Assembly (NCBI GenBank): GCA_965369605.1
Contig: CBDURE010000006.1
Span: forward strand, 1-54,359
Length of the DNA stretch: 54,359 bases
Reading direction: 5' to 3'
Source of the DNA: JAGGVT01 sp965369605
GTDB taxonomy: Bacteria > JAJVIF01 > JAGGVT01
In this document: positions 34,274 through 43,463 of the stretch, piece after piece
Layout: each line of letters opens with the position of its first letter
Numbering within the stretch: the stretch's first letter is position 1
The notes under the pieces: model-generated
Seen by the model: only the letters and a program-made list of their open reading frames with translations
Told to the model about the DNA's origin: nothing
Database searches by the model: none
Position numbers and translations under genes: made by a program

Positions 34274-35117
34274 AAGCCTTAACGAATTCACTCATCAAGT
34301 CAAACACGAGCTTAAGATACGTCCCGACAAATCGCTTGGGCAGAATTTCCTAATCTCCGATACTATTCGCAATCGCATTTTGGATTTAATCGGCATTGAG
34401 AAACATAACACTGTTATTGAAATCGGAGGCGGACTCGGCGCGCTCTCAATCCCGATTGCAAGGGGCGTTTCGAATTTTATTGTTTATGAGATCGACAAGG
34501 TTCTCCGTGACTGGCTTGACAAGGAACTATCACAGCATTGCGAAAATTTGCGTGTTCATGGTGATTTCCTGAATGAGTATCCGCCTGATAATCTGGAAGA
34601 TAGAAATTTCACAGTCATTGGAAATATTCCCTTTCAGATTACGTCGCCGATTCTTGACAGAATATTCAGCGCTCCCAAACTGCCTTCGGAAACGATACTT
34701 ATGATGCAGCGTGAGGTTGCTGATAGAATCACAGCGGACTGCGGAACTAAAGCGCGAGGACGTCTTTCCGTATTCTGCGATTATCATTGCAATGTTGCTG
34801 GTGTTGTCGATGTTGACTCCGGAGCTTTTTACCCGCAGCCGAAAGTTGGCTCGCGAGTTTTGAAACTTGTTACAAAAGACAACTTCAGTTTTGATGCTGA
34901 TAATAAAAGGAAATTCTTTTCGATGATAAAGCAATCGTTTTCAATGAAACGAAAAACGCTCGCTAACAACCTTCAGAACTGGCATCAGGGAGCAGATAAG
35001 AAATGTGTGGAATCGATTATCGAGATGATTGGCCTTGATAAGATGATTCGCGCCGAATGTTTATCGCTGTCTGAATTTACCAAACTGTTTGAAGAAATCG
35101 AAAAACAAGAGAATTAA
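34257..35117 (+). CDS. rsmA: 16S rRNA (adenine1518/1519-N6)-dimethyltransferase RsmA/KsgA
   Basis: 286 aa. Dimethylates two adjacent adenines near the 3' end of 16S rRNA using SAM. Visible motifs: SLGQNFL at the N-terminus, the SAM site EIGGGLGALS, acidic ending YEIDK, the catalytic N-I-P-F-Q-I-T-S-P (variant of NLPYxIxxP), QREVADRI, and the FYPQPKVGSRVLKL substrate-binding segment. It starts 17 bp inside the preceding gene, so translation is probably coupled. The gene converges on lpxK. Confidence 0.95.
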   Translation: MSHNNKSLNEFTHQVKHELKIRPDKSLGQNFLISDTIRNRILDLIGIEKHNTVIEIGGGLGALSIPIARGVSNFIVYEIDKVLRDWLDKELSQHCENLRVHGDFLNEYPPDNLEDRNFTVIGNIPFQITSPILDRIFSAPKLPSETILMMQREVADRITADCGTKARGRLSVFCDYHCNVAGVVDVDSGAFYPQPKVGSRVLKLVTKDNFSFDADNKRKFFSMIKQSFSMKRKTLANNLQNWHQGADKKCVESIIEMIGLDKMIRAECLSLSEFTKLFEEIEKQEN

Positions 35118-35159
35118 CAATTTCAACAAATTAATTTATTCCCCTCTGGTTAACTTCAT

Positions 35160-36236
35160 TTAAACCCTTTTATCCAGCCATTCCAGAAAAGCGCTGTCCA
35201 CGATTATTTCAGAATGTAAAACATATATGCTTCCGTTAATTTTATCAGATTGATTCTTCAGACGTATCCAGTCTTTCGATGTCGTAACCACACCATCCGC
35301 GGAATCCTCATCAATAGCGGCGTTTATTAAATCGAAATCCTTTTGCCTGTAGATGTTATGATCGTTAAACCGAATTGGATTTGCATTTACAACTCCCTCA
35401 TTTGCAAGCGACTTCTCAAACGATTCCGGATTTCCCAATCCCGATAGCGGAATCAGTTTCGCATCCTGAGGTTTTTCCTTACCGATGTCATCCCCATAAA
35501 CGCTGGTGATAGACTGCGGTTCATACGATGATTCGAACACTGGATTATCGAACTTCTCTGTTTTAATCATTGTCTTCAGAGCATCCAAAGTTTCCTTTTC
35601 AACCAGGTTGGCGTGGGTAAGGATTATCGAATCTGCTCTCGTTATTGCGCTTATCGGTTCCCGCATTAAACCAGTACTCGACAGATGCCCTCCGCCAAGA
35701 GGGTTCAGCGAATCTATAAGAAGAATGTCCGTGTCTTTTTCAACTGTGATAAAATGATACGCGTCATCCAGAATTACAACATCGCAATTGAACCGCTTGA
35801 TAAGCTCCTCCGCCGCAATAATCCTGTTACAGTGCGCGAATACCGGAACGCCTATTTCCAAAACGCTTTCTGAAATCGACATTGCCTCATCGCCTGCTGA
35901 TTTATATTCCGCGTTCATTTCAGCCCCATCCGATACAAGAATCCCCTCTTTTCGCTCAGAGCCGCCCCAACCGCCTGTAGCGATGCCTGTTTTCAAGCCA
36001 CGTTGTTCAAAATGAAAAGCAAGAAACTCGACGTGTGGAGTTTTGCCGCTTCCTCCAAAAGTAATATTTCCGACACTCACAATCTTCGCGTCGAGTTTTG
36101 TTTTTTCCAGTGACCGGGACATGATTCGCCTGTGAGAGACAAGTTCAAACAGCCTTGCAATCTTCGATGTCAGCGCGTTTCGTGTCTTGCTCTCGGAAAT
36201 TCCTTTCTTATATGTTCTGTAGTCTCGCGCGCTCAC
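35160..36236 (-). CDS. lpxK: Tetraacyldisaccharide 4'-kinase LpxK
   Basis: 358 aa. Inner-membrane kinase that phosphorylates the 4' position of lipid A disaccharide. The P-loop is G61-G-S-G-K65-T-P in the family context VGNITFGGSGKTP, with GGWGG and DDAYHF (counterpart of DDGFQH) downstream. The start is GTG at 36236, overlapping the waaA stop by 4 bp (GTGA), consistent with coupling. Last gene of the long lipid A/outer-membrane run. Confidence 0.93.
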   Translation of the reverse strand: MSARDYRTYKKGISESKTRNALTSKIARLFELVSHRRIMSRSLEKTKLDAKIVSVGNITFGGSGKTPHVEFLAFHFEQRGLKTGIATGGWGGSERKEGILVSDGAEMNAEYKSAGDEAMSISESVLEIGVPVFAHCNRIIAAEELIKRFNCDVVILDDAYHFITVEKDTDILLIDSLNPLGGGHLSSTGLMREPISAITRADSIILTHANLVEKETLDALKTMIKTEKFDNPVFESSYEPQSITSVYGDDIGKEKPQDAKLIPLSGLGNPESFEKSLANEGVVNANPIRFNDHNIYRQKDFDLINAAIDEDSADGVVTTSKDWIRLKNQSDKINGSIYVLHSEIIVDSAFLEWLDKRV

Positions 36237-37525
36237 GGCATTAACTCCACAATTATCGAAATTATTTTATCCGTAGCGCCCTTGCCTTTTTCATAGGCGT
36301 TCAGGGAATTCTGTTTCATTCGCTCCAGTTTGGTCGAATCTGAAAGAAGATCATAAATCGCATTATTTAGCGATTCCCCATCCGCCACTTCCGATGCGGC
36401 GTTCGCGTTGTGTAGAAAGGACGTTATCGCCCTGAAGTTGTCCATGTATGGTCCGTGCAGAACCGGCAATCCAGCGGCTGCAGGCTCCAGAAGATTGTGT
36501 CCGCCCCTTTTAATCAAACTGCCACCGACAAACGCAATCTGCCCAAGCGAATACATTCGTGTAAGTTCGCCGACCGTATCAAGCAGAAGGCAATCCGCGT
36601 TTTCGTGATTCAGTTTTCGGTCAAGTGTGTCAGTTCGAGTATTAAAGGTGATTCCAGCGCTTTTAAGAATATCTGCAACCTCGTCAGCGCGTGTTATATG
36701 GCGGGGCGCGAGAATCATTGAAATATTATTCAAGCGTTCCTTTAACGAATTAAACACATCCGCAATTATCTCCTCCTCTCCGGGATGCGTACTTCCGAAT
36801 ACAATCACCGAACCATCACGAAGCCCTATGCTCCGCATTAAATCAGCTATTTCATCCGGTGTAAGCGACGGGTCAGGCAGATCGAATTTTGTATTTCCCG
36901 CAACGATCGCATTATCTGTTTTGTTTGTGAATGATCTCAATCGCTGAAAGTCCTCATCAGTTTGAAGTCCAATCCATTTGAATGTCTGAAACATCCAGCG
37001 ATAAAGCGGCCTAAGAAGCCACGGCGTTCCTTTGAGCCTGTCGGATATTCGTCCGTTGGCAAGGATCATTGGAATATTTCTTTTTGCCAACGAGCTTGTA
37101 AGTATTGGCCATAGCTCCGTTTCCATGCATATATAGAGTGATGGCGTGTAGTGATCCAGGAATTTGTCGATTATATGCGGGATATCGAACGGGTAATATG
37201 TCAGGTGTTTAAGTTCAACGATTTTCTTTTCAGCAACCGCATATCCCTCTTTTGTCGTCGTTGTGAAAAGCAAACTATCCGCGCCCCATTTCTCAATTAT
37301 CCTCAACGCGATTGGAATAGCCGCCTCCACCTCTCCAACACTGACAGCGTGAAGCCATATCGATGGCGGAATCGCGGGGTGTATTTTCTCCCGCATCAGC
37401 CTTGGTTCCATCGTGCCTTTCAATCCGGGTGATTTGCCCAATCTGCGCGTTAGAAGCGGATACCACGGCCTTGCAAGAATAAGAAGCCCTTTTAGAAAAT
37501 GGAATATCAGCGGTGGTTTTGGCAA
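36233..37525 (-). CDS. waaA: 3-deoxy-D-manno-octulosonic acid transferase WaaA/KdtA
   Basis: 430 aa, GT30 glycosyltransferase that adds Kdo to lipid A precursor at the cytoplasmic face. An N-terminal hydrophobic stretch anchors it (FHFLKGLLILARPWYPLL). Signatures: W-L-H-A-V-S-V-G-E-V (catalytic Glu), ETELWP, ANGRIS, FGSTHPGEE, and FVGGSL...GGHNLLEPAA in the CMP-Kdo-binding half. The start appears to be TTG at 37525 with TGGAGAA upstream; no in-frame ATG fits before the family N-terminus. Whether it transfers one or two Kdo residues cannot be read from sequence. Confidence 0.93.
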   Translation of the reverse strand: MPKPPLIFHFLKGLLILARPWYPLLTRRLGKSPGLKGTMEPRLMREKIHPAIPPSIWLHAVSVGEVEAAIPIALRIIEKWGADSLLFTTTTKEGYAVAEKKIVELKHLTYYPFDIPHIIDKFLDHYTPSLYICMETELWPILTSSLAKRNIPMILANGRISDRLKGTPWLLRPLYRWMFQTFKWIGLQTDEDFQRLRSFTNKTDNAIVAGNTKFDLPDPSLTPDEIADLMRSIGLRDGSVIVFGSTHPGEEEIIADVFNSLKERLNNISMILAPRHITRADEVADILKSAGITFNTRTDTLDRKLNHENADCLLLDTVGELTRMYSLGQIAFVGGSLIKRGGHNLLEPAAAGLPVLHGPYMDNFRAITSFLHNANAASEVADGESLNNAIYDLLSDSTKLERMKQNSLNAYEKGKGATDKIISIIVELMP

Positions 37526-37540
37526 ATCAATTCTCCAGAA

Positions 37541-38266
37541 TCAGGACTCACTCAGGAATGATTCAACAATCGGAATATCCTCAGGCGCATCAACACCCAT
37601 CAGCCGGTCAGCCGTGTGAACAACATCTATTGAAACTCCCATCGAAAGCGCGCGAAGCTGCTCCAGCCTTTCGAGTTTTTCAAGCTTCGACTGCCCATGC
37701 TCGATGAATGCATTTAAAAAGCGCTTTTCGTATAGATATAGCCCGATATGAAGCATGTATTCATCATGTGGCATATTATCGAACGAATAGGGTATGGGAC
37801 ATCTGGAGAAATATATTGCCCTGTCGCTGTCATCGATTACTACCTTGACTCGATTAGGATCGCCTGCATCATTGGAATCCAAAGCTGTAATCATTGTCGC
37901 CATTTTCATTTCCGGTTTGCTGTCTAAAACTGATATCAGCTGATCCACTGTCCTGCCCTTCAAAAGAGGCTCATCGCCCTGTATGTTCAAAACGTGCGTG
38001 CAATCGTGATTCTGGGCAACCTCCCAGATTCTATCCGTTCCGCTTGGATGGTCCTCACGCGTCATGACCGCTTTGTAACCCGCATCGGAAACCGTTTTAT
38101 GAATCGCATCCGAATCGGTCGCGACAATTACATCATCAAGGCGCTCCGCTTTCAATGCGCCTTCCAGGACCCACAGTATCATCGGCTTGCCCAGTATCGG
38201 TGCAAGAGCTTTGCCGGGAAATCGTTTCGCGCCCCAGCGCGCGGGTATTACACCAAGCACTTTCAT
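37541..38266 (-). CDS. kdsB: 3-deoxy-manno-octulosonate cytidylyltransferase KdsB
   Basis: 241 aa. Makes CMP-Kdo from CTP and Kdo, the donor used by the next gene. Motifs: IPARWGAKRFPGKAL (nucleotide loop), DDVIVATDS, T-R-E-D-H-P-S-G-T-D-R, LNIQGDEPL (metal-binding Asp), and RCPIPY. Full family length. Overlaps the end of msbA by 4 bp (ATGA). Confidence 0.95.
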   Translation of the reverse strand: MKVLGVIPARWGAKRFPGKALAPILGKPMILWVLEGALKAERLDDVIVATDSDAIHKTVSDAGYKAVMTREDHPSGTDRIWEVAQNHDCTHVLNIQGDEPLLKGRTVDQLISVLDSKPEMKMATMITALDSNDAGDPNRVKVVIDDSDRAIYFSRCPIPYSFDNMPHDEYMLHIGLYLYEKRFLNAFIEHGQSKLEKLERLEQLRALSMGVSIDVVHTADRLMGVDAPEDIPIVESFLSES

Positions 38267-40155
38267 GAATCATCCTCACTGGATAAATCAGATTTATCAG
38301 AATTGCTTCCCCTGTCATCGATGCCGCCGTTCGCTCCAACCGATTGCATCTGATAGAGATTCCTGTATATTCCATCCACACCCATTAGCTCATCATGCGT
38401 ACCACGTTGCGCTATTTCACCCTGGCTCAGAACTATTATCTCATCGGCGTTTTGAATTGTTGTCAGGCGATGAGCGATTATAAAAGTCGTTCTGCCAGCC
38501 ATCAATTTTTCCAACGCCTGCTGGACAAGTTCCTCGCTTTGAGCGTCAAGTGAACTGGTCGCCTCATCGAGAATAAGAATCCGTGGATTTTTCAGAATCG
38601 CTCGCGCGATTGAAACGCGCTGCGCCTGTCCGCCTGACAGTTTTGATCCCCTTTCCCCGACAAGCGTGTCATAGCCATTCGGAAGTTTGGTTATAAACTC
38701 GTGCGCGTTCGCGGCTTTCGACGCTTTTATAATATCCTCCATCGACGCATCCAGCCTGCCGTACGCGATGTTCTCCCTAATCGTTGTACTGAACAGAATC
38801 GTTTCCTGCGGGACTATTCCCAATTGCGCTCTGAGGCTTTTGATTGACGCTGTTTTTATATCCACGCCGTCCACAAGAACCTGCCCACTAGTCGGGTCGT
38901 AGAATCTCGGAAGGAGTTTTGCCATGGATGATTTACCCGCTCCTGATGGGCCTACCAGCGCGACCACTTTTCCTGCCGGCACATCCACATCGATATTTTT
39001 CAAAACCAGGTCGGAATTATCGTATGAGAAACTAAGATTCCTAAACGCCACATCGCCCTTTACATCGGCAAGTTCAACAGGATCATCAATTTCGACAATA
39101 TCGGATTTAACATCCAGGAATTCAAACAGGCGATCACCAGCTGCAAACAGTTCATTCAGGTTTGCGTATGTCTGCCCCAGTCGCTGCGCACGCTGCGCCA
39201 TAACCTGAAGGAGAATCACAAACGTGAAAAGTTTTCCCATTGTAATTTCCCCTCTCGACATCTGATGCAAGCCATACAACAGAATTGCGAACAGCCCAAG
39301 CGCGACAACCATCTGTATTGTCGGCTGCAGCACCGCTGATATTTTCGCCTTTTTCATTTCAGCATGAAAGGTGTCAACATTCTCGACTGAGAAACGTTTG
39401 ATTTCATGCTCCTCTGTGCCAAATGATTTTACAATCGGAATCGCGCTGACAACCTCCTGCAGCACCGCGGATATATTCGCAAGGTTTTCCTGAACACGCC
39501 GGGTTGTTTTTCTCATGCGGCTTCCGGCTTTTTGAATCACAAATCCGAGCACCGGAATAATGAAAAATGAAATCAACGCGAGTTTCCAACTTGTGACCAC
39601 ACACACAACAAACGCCCCGACAACCTGCACGAAATTCGTTACAAAACTGTTCAACTGGTTCGAGGAGAACATCCTGAAAACGTTAACGTCATTCGTAATC
39701 CATGACATAATGCTGCCTGTCTGGCGGTCCTCGAAAAAACTAAGGCTTAATTCCTGCAGGTGCGAGAAAATATTCTCCCGCAATTTCATGACTATTTTCT
39801 GGCCGAAAAGAATTGAAATATATAAACCTGCTCCGTGTGTAACAGCGTAAACAACGAACATCCACATGAGGAGGTAAATAAACGACTTGACTTTCGTCAT
39901 ATCGGTTGAGGATTCAACTCCGCCTGAAACACTCTGAACATCCGCATCAACAGTAGTGTTTTGAAAAACAGTTCCTCCGACAGCTGGAACAACCTCATCC
40001 AAAAACGGTTGAACCATCGTGATAATCCCAATGTTCAAGCCTGATGACAGAGCTGTCAGAAAAAGCGCTATAATCAGCAGTACGCCATGCGAGCGAAACA
40101 GCCCGACTATTTTAGCCGGCGTGTCAGCGTATTTATCTTTTTCGCGTTTCTTCAT
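38263..40155 (-). CDS. msbA: MsbA-type lipid A exporter (ABC transporter, fused TMD-NBD)
   Basis: 630 aa. Inner-membrane flippase-type exporter; context supports lipid A as cargo. About six membrane helices in residues ~20-330 (extended loop after the first), then an ATPase domain: Walker A G-P-S-G-A-G-K-S near residue 405, Q-loop VPQETILF, signature LSGGQAQRV near 505, Walker B ILILDEATSSLD, and H-loop IAHRLTT. ATG at 40155. The first periplasmic loop (~45-75) is longer than in E. coli MsbA. A palindrome separates it from lpxB. Confidence 0.9.
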   Translation of the reverse strand: MKKREKDKYADTPAKIVGLFRSHGVLLIIALFLTALSSGLNIGIITMVQPFLDEVVPAVGGTVFQNTTVDADVQSVSGGVESSTDMTKVKSFIYLLMWMFVVYAVTHGAGLYISILFGQKIVMKLRENIFSHLQELSLSFFEDRQTGSIMSWITNDVNVFRMFSSNQLNSFVTNFVQVVGAFVVCVVTSWKLALISFFIIPVLGFVIQKAGSRMRKTTRRVQENLANISAVLQEVVSAIPIVKSFGTEEHEIKRFSVENVDTFHAEMKKAKISAVLQPTIQMVVALGLFAILLYGLHQMSRGEITMGKLFTFVILLQVMAQRAQRLGQTYANLNELFAAGDRLFEFLDVKSDIVEIDDPVELADVKGDVAFRNLSFSYDNSDLVLKNIDVDVPAGKVVALVGPSGAGKSSMAKLLPRFYDPTSGQVLVDGVDIKTASIKSLRAQLGIVPQETILFSTTIRENIAYGRLDASMEDIIKASKAANAHEFITKLPNGYDTLVGERGSKLSGGQAQRVSIARAILKNPRILILDEATSSLDAQSEELVQQALEKLMAGRTTFIIAHRLTTIQNADEIIVLSQGEIAQRGTHDELMGVDGIYRNLYQMQSVGANGGIDDRGSNSDKSDLSSEDDS

Positions 40156-40163
40156 ATATTGTA

Positions 40164-40189
40164 CAGCAGAGGGTTAAAACCCTCTGTTA
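40164..40189. repeat. AGAGGGTT-AA-AACCCTCT palindrome (copy 1)
   Basis: Perfect hairpin with flanks AGC and GTTA in the 50-bp gap between lpxB and msbA. Two relatives lie in other gaps of the same gene run (45248, 47315). No T-run follows, so it is not a classical terminator; it may stabilise or process the transcript. Confidence 0.75.
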
Positions 40190-40205
40190 ATTATAAATAC
40201 CGATG

Positions 40206-41444
40206 TTATGTTTTCCCTGTCCATGCGAGTTCCAGCGCAATTGCCGCCGCTTTTTCCAGCGCGTCCGGTTTGTATAAACTGTCACGCACCGCTAGAAGTT
40301 CGCTTGTCATGCGGGTCCTGGCATCATCATCCGCAAGCAGTTCCAGCGACGCCTTTAGCAAATTATCCGGCTTGAAATCATCCTGAATAAATTCCGGAAT
40401 GATTCTCTTGCCTGCAAGCACATTCGGAAATGCGATGTGCTCAAACTTCACGAAAAACCTAATTGAGATATTATACCAAAGCGATGAAACCACCGTGTAA
40501 AAAGCAACGGTAGGAACGCCAAGCGCCATTAATACCTGCACACTCGTTCCTGTTTTGGAAAGCGCGATATCGCTGGCGTTGAATATATCGTAATCCTCAC
40601 CCGACACAAACCGGATTCCATCAGCCTGTTCGCCCAGCAATTTTGTTACAACGCTCTTATGATCGGGATGCGCAATCGGCATGTATAAATGCAAATTTTC
40701 GATTTCACTTTTCAATCCGGCGATTACCTTTTTCAAAACCGGCAGATGCGACACCAGCTCATGGTCGCGCGAGCCGGGGAATATGCCTATCAGTTTCGCT
40801 GATTCATCCAGCCCAAGTTTATTTCTAGTCTCCTCTTTGGGGCATGTAGTTTTAATCGCGTTCATCAGGGGATGTCCGAGAAACTCAACATCCGCGCCTG
40901 CTTTGAGATAATCATCCAGTGCGAACGGGTAAGCCACAATCAGTTTATCCGCGAGTTCGCTTAACGACTCGAAACGATTTATCGTTCCCTTCCCACCAAT
41001 CGGATTTACGTTCTTCATGCTTTCGAGAAATTTACCGTATAATTTCCCGATTCCGTGTGTCGTGAATCCGGGCCAGACAACGGGCGCGAAGTAATACATC
41101 TTGCTGACATCCAGATGCCTAATGCCGTCCAGAAGCGCCGCGTGAAAGACACGGTAATCGACAACGATTATTAAATCCAAATCGAGTTTGGGAATTTCAT
41201 CTATTAGTTTATGCCGAATCCTGTTAATCGCAGGGCCTTTGCGCAGCCCCTGCCAGATTCCAATTCCGCCCCAGCCGGAAGAGTCGTACAGAATATCCAC
41301 TCCCGCAGATTTCATATTGTGTGAACCGACTCCAAGAAAAGTCGCGTCCGGAGATTGTTTTCGAATTGCCCTGACAAGGTTGGATGCGTGATAGTCACCT
41401 GACAATTCGCCTGTGGAAATGAATATACGGGGTGCGGATGCCAT
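40206..41444 (-). CDS. lpxB: Lipid-A-disaccharide synthase LpxB (divergent)
   Basis: 412 aa, GT19 enzyme joining UDP-diacylglucosamine and lipid X. Recognised from T-G-E-L-S-G-D-Y-H-A, GVGSHNMKSAGVDILYDSS, YYFAPVVWPG (counterpart of YYxxPxxWAW), FLGHPL, IFPGSRDHEL and LAGKRIIPEFIQDD. Some usually strict motifs are altered: VVDYRVFHAALL replaces the typical DSPxFN segment. It is also slightly longer than E. coli LpxB. The start follows the oxidoreductase stop by 1 bp. Confidence 0.9.
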   Translation of the reverse strand: MASAPRIFISTGELSGDYHASNLVRAIRKQSPDATFLGVGSHNMKSAGVDILYDSSGWGGIGIWQGLRKGPAINRIRHKLIDEIPKLDLDLIIVVDYRVFHAALLDGIRHLDVSKMYYFAPVVWPGFTTHGIGKLYGKFLESMKNVNPIGGKGTINRFESLSELADKLIVAYPFALDDYLKAGADVEFLGHPLMNAIKTTCPKEETRNKLGLDESAKLIGIFPGSRDHELVSHLPVLKKVIAGLKSEIENLHLYMPIAHPDHKSVVTKLLGEQADGIRFVSGEDYDIFNASDIALSKTGTSVQVLMALGVPTVAFYTVVSSLWYNISIRFFVKFEHIAFPNVLAGKRIIPEFIQDDFKPDNLLKASLELLADDDARTRMTSELLAVRDSLYKPDALEKAAAIALELAWTGKT

Positions 41445-41445
41445 A

Positions 41446-42444
41446 TCAAATCATGGCAAGTACAGGAGACTTATAGGTGTTGTTTGTTGTCTTGTTGCCA
41501 AGCTTAATCTGTTTGTTTTCCTTGTACGATTTAACCGCCGATGACGTCACATCGAGAGTGTAAATGCTGTCCTCACCGTTTACAGGCGACGGCTTGTCAT
41601 TCGCGACAGTATCGATAAACGTGTGAAGTTCGATTGAAAGCGGCTCACCGGAATGTACGGGCACGGAAACAGCGCCATCGGAATTGTAAATTGTCAGCGA
41701 CTGCCGCATGAAGTTAATTAGAATTGCGCTTTTTTCCAGCGTTACAAGAAGACGCCTGTTTTTATACGGATAATGCCAGCTTGTCTCAACGACAGCGTTG
41801 GTGCCATCCTCGAAGTTTAATTTAATTTTCGCTTCGTCCTCGTATTTATGAAACTCCTGTTTCGCTTCCGCGGAAACGCTTTTCGCCTTGCTTCCCGTGA
41901 GATAGCTGATGAGATCAATATCGTGGCAGCTGACATCGAGAATGATTCCCGCATCGGTGATTCTTGGCGGATAAGGCGACACCCTGAGTGTGCTTATATT
42001 TTTAATTTTCCCCATTGTTCCAAGAGCCAGAAGATTTTTCAGGGACTCAATCGCGGGATTAAATCTCTCGATATGCCCGACCATCAAAACGCGTTTTTTA
42101 CTTTTCGCTTTTTTGATAATCACCCATGCGTTTTTTGTGTTGTCCGCAAGCGGTTTCTCAACCAGCAGATTAGCGTTGTAATCCAGCGCCAAATCGGCAA
42201 TTTGCCTGTGCATGGATGTCGGCACCGCGATTGTTACCGCGTCAGGTTTTTTCTTCAGCAGCGTTTCAGCATCGTTGAAATATTTTGTATTGAAGCGCGA
42301 CGCCACCCAATTGCCGCGTTCCTCATCAATATCGGAAATTCCAACCAGATCGACATTCGCCATCCGCGAATAAATTCTCGCGTGATGCACTCCCATCTGT
42401 CCGACACCGATAACGGCGGCTTTTATTTGTCTGTTTTTAATCAT
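41446..42444 (-). CDS. Gfo/Idh/MocA-family oxidoreductase between lpxA and lpxB (GnnA-like candidate)
   Basis: 332 aa from the ATG at 42444; a GTG at 42480 is in frame but has no ribosome site and adds 12 atypical residues. N-terminal NAD(P) fold with AAVIGVGQMGVHH, then SDIDEERG, DAVTIAVPTSMH, and E-K-P-L (catalytic-site EKP), followed by the Gfo/Idh C-terminal sheet domain (CHDIDLISYL with the His commonly essential). In Acidithiobacillus, gnnA (a UDP-GlcNAc 3-dehydrogenase of this family) sits between lpxA and lpxB and, with the transaminase GnnB, makes UDP-GlcNAc3N for amide-linked lipid A. Position and family agree here, but no gnnB is next to it, so the name is not applied. Confidence 0.88.
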   Translation of the reverse strand: MIKNRQIKAAVIGVGQMGVHHARIYSRMANVDLVGISDIDEERGNWVASRFNTKYFNDAETLLKKKPDAVTIAVPTSMHRQIADLALDYNANLLVEKPLADNTKNAWVIIKKAKSKKRVLMVGHIERFNPAIESLKNLLALGTMGKIKNISTLRVSPYPPRITDAGIILDVSCHDIDLISYLTGSKAKSVSAEAKQEFHKYEDEAKIKLNFEDGTNAVVETSWHYPYKNRRLLVTLEKSAILINFMRQSLTIYNSDGAVSVPVHSGEPLSIELHTFIDTVANDKPSPVNGEDSIYTLDVTSSAVKSYKENKQIKLGNKTTNNTYKSPVLAMI

Positions 42445-42530
42445 GTTTCGAGTTTTACCTCTCAACCAGGAATCAATCACTGGCTATTGGAATTAAATTT
42501 TGCCCCATCCCCATTTGGCGCTGTTTATCG

Positions 42531-43463
42531 TCAATTCGCGTACTTGTCCGCATCCCCTGTTTTTGTTTCCAGAAACGACATGATATCCTTCACGACTTTT
42601 TCATCCTTGAATATTTCCATTAGGGATTCGAAGTTAGCTTCACTATGCCCGTTATGAGCATGATAACCGGACATTTTCATGGAATTCGCTGATACGGAAA
42701 TCCCGCGTTTCGTGTTTTTGAAAAACTCAACAATGTGATTTATCTGGTCACTTTGCGGCATTTCCTTTTGGATTATCCCAATAGCCTGCGAGATATTATG
42801 GTTGCTTCTAAACAGCAGTTTAAATGCTCGTTTGAGAAGCATCCGTGTATCTTCATCAATATCGTTTCGTTTTAACCCTATTGCATTTATTCCGTAAACA
42901 CGCGCCGGAGCATAACCGAAAGTAATCATGTAAGGCGGAGCATCCATCATCAAACCGCTGTCGCCGCCCACCATCGCGAGTTCGCCAACGCGCACGAACT
43001 GGTGAATTGCAGTCATGCCGCCGATTGTCGCGAGTCTTTCGACTGTAACATGCCCCGCAAGCGTAACCATATTCGCCATCGTAACACCATCGCCGATTTT
43101 GCAATCGTGCCCGATATGAACGCCGGTCATGATATAGGCGTTCTTCCCGATGACAGTTGAACCGTCCAGCTGCGTTGATCGTGAAATGGTGGCGTATTCG
43201 CGGATAACACTATCGTCGCCGATTTCCAGAAACGATCGCCCACCCGGGAATTTTTTATCCTGTGGAAGAGAGCTTATGACAGTTCCCTGGTGAAAACAGC
43301 AGCGATCACCTATCCGCGCTCCCGCGAGAATCTGCGCCCCCTGCATTACCTGGCAATCTTTGCCGATGACAACATCACCCTCGACTCTGGCGTAGGGGCC
43401 TATCGAAGTTCCCGAGCCTATTTCAGATTTGCTGTCAATTATGGCTGTTTCATGTATTTTCAT
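42531..43463 (-). CDS. lpxA: UDP-N-acetylglucosamine acyltransferase LpxA
   Basis: 310 aa; first acylation of lipid A synthesis using hydroxyacyl-ACP. A left-handed parallel beta-helix of hexapeptide repeats fills residues 1-~190; the catalytic His is H119 in G-V-H-I-G-H-D-C. FGYAPARVYGINAIGLKR is the conserved start of the helical C-terminus. The protein is ~45 residues longer than E. coli LpxA because of a tail after ~260 (ISVSANSMKMSGYHAHNG to the end) not seen in typical members. It starts inside the lpxD stop (ATGA). Confidence 0.94.
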   Translation of the reverse strand: MKIHETAIIDSKSEIGSGTSIGPYARVEGDVVIGKDCQVMQGAQILAGARIGDRCCFHQGTVISSLPQDKKFPGGRSFLEIGDDSVIREYATISRSTQLDGSTVIGKNAYIMTGVHIGHDCKIGDGVTMANMVTLAGHVTVERLATIGGMTAIHQFVRVGELAMVGGDSGLMMDAPPYMITFGYAPARVYGINAIGLKRNDIDEDTRMLLKRAFKLLFRSNHNISQAIGIIQKEMPQSDQINHIVEFFKNTKRGISVSANSMKMSGYHAHNGHSEANFESLMEIFKDEKVVKDIMSFLETKTGDADKYAN

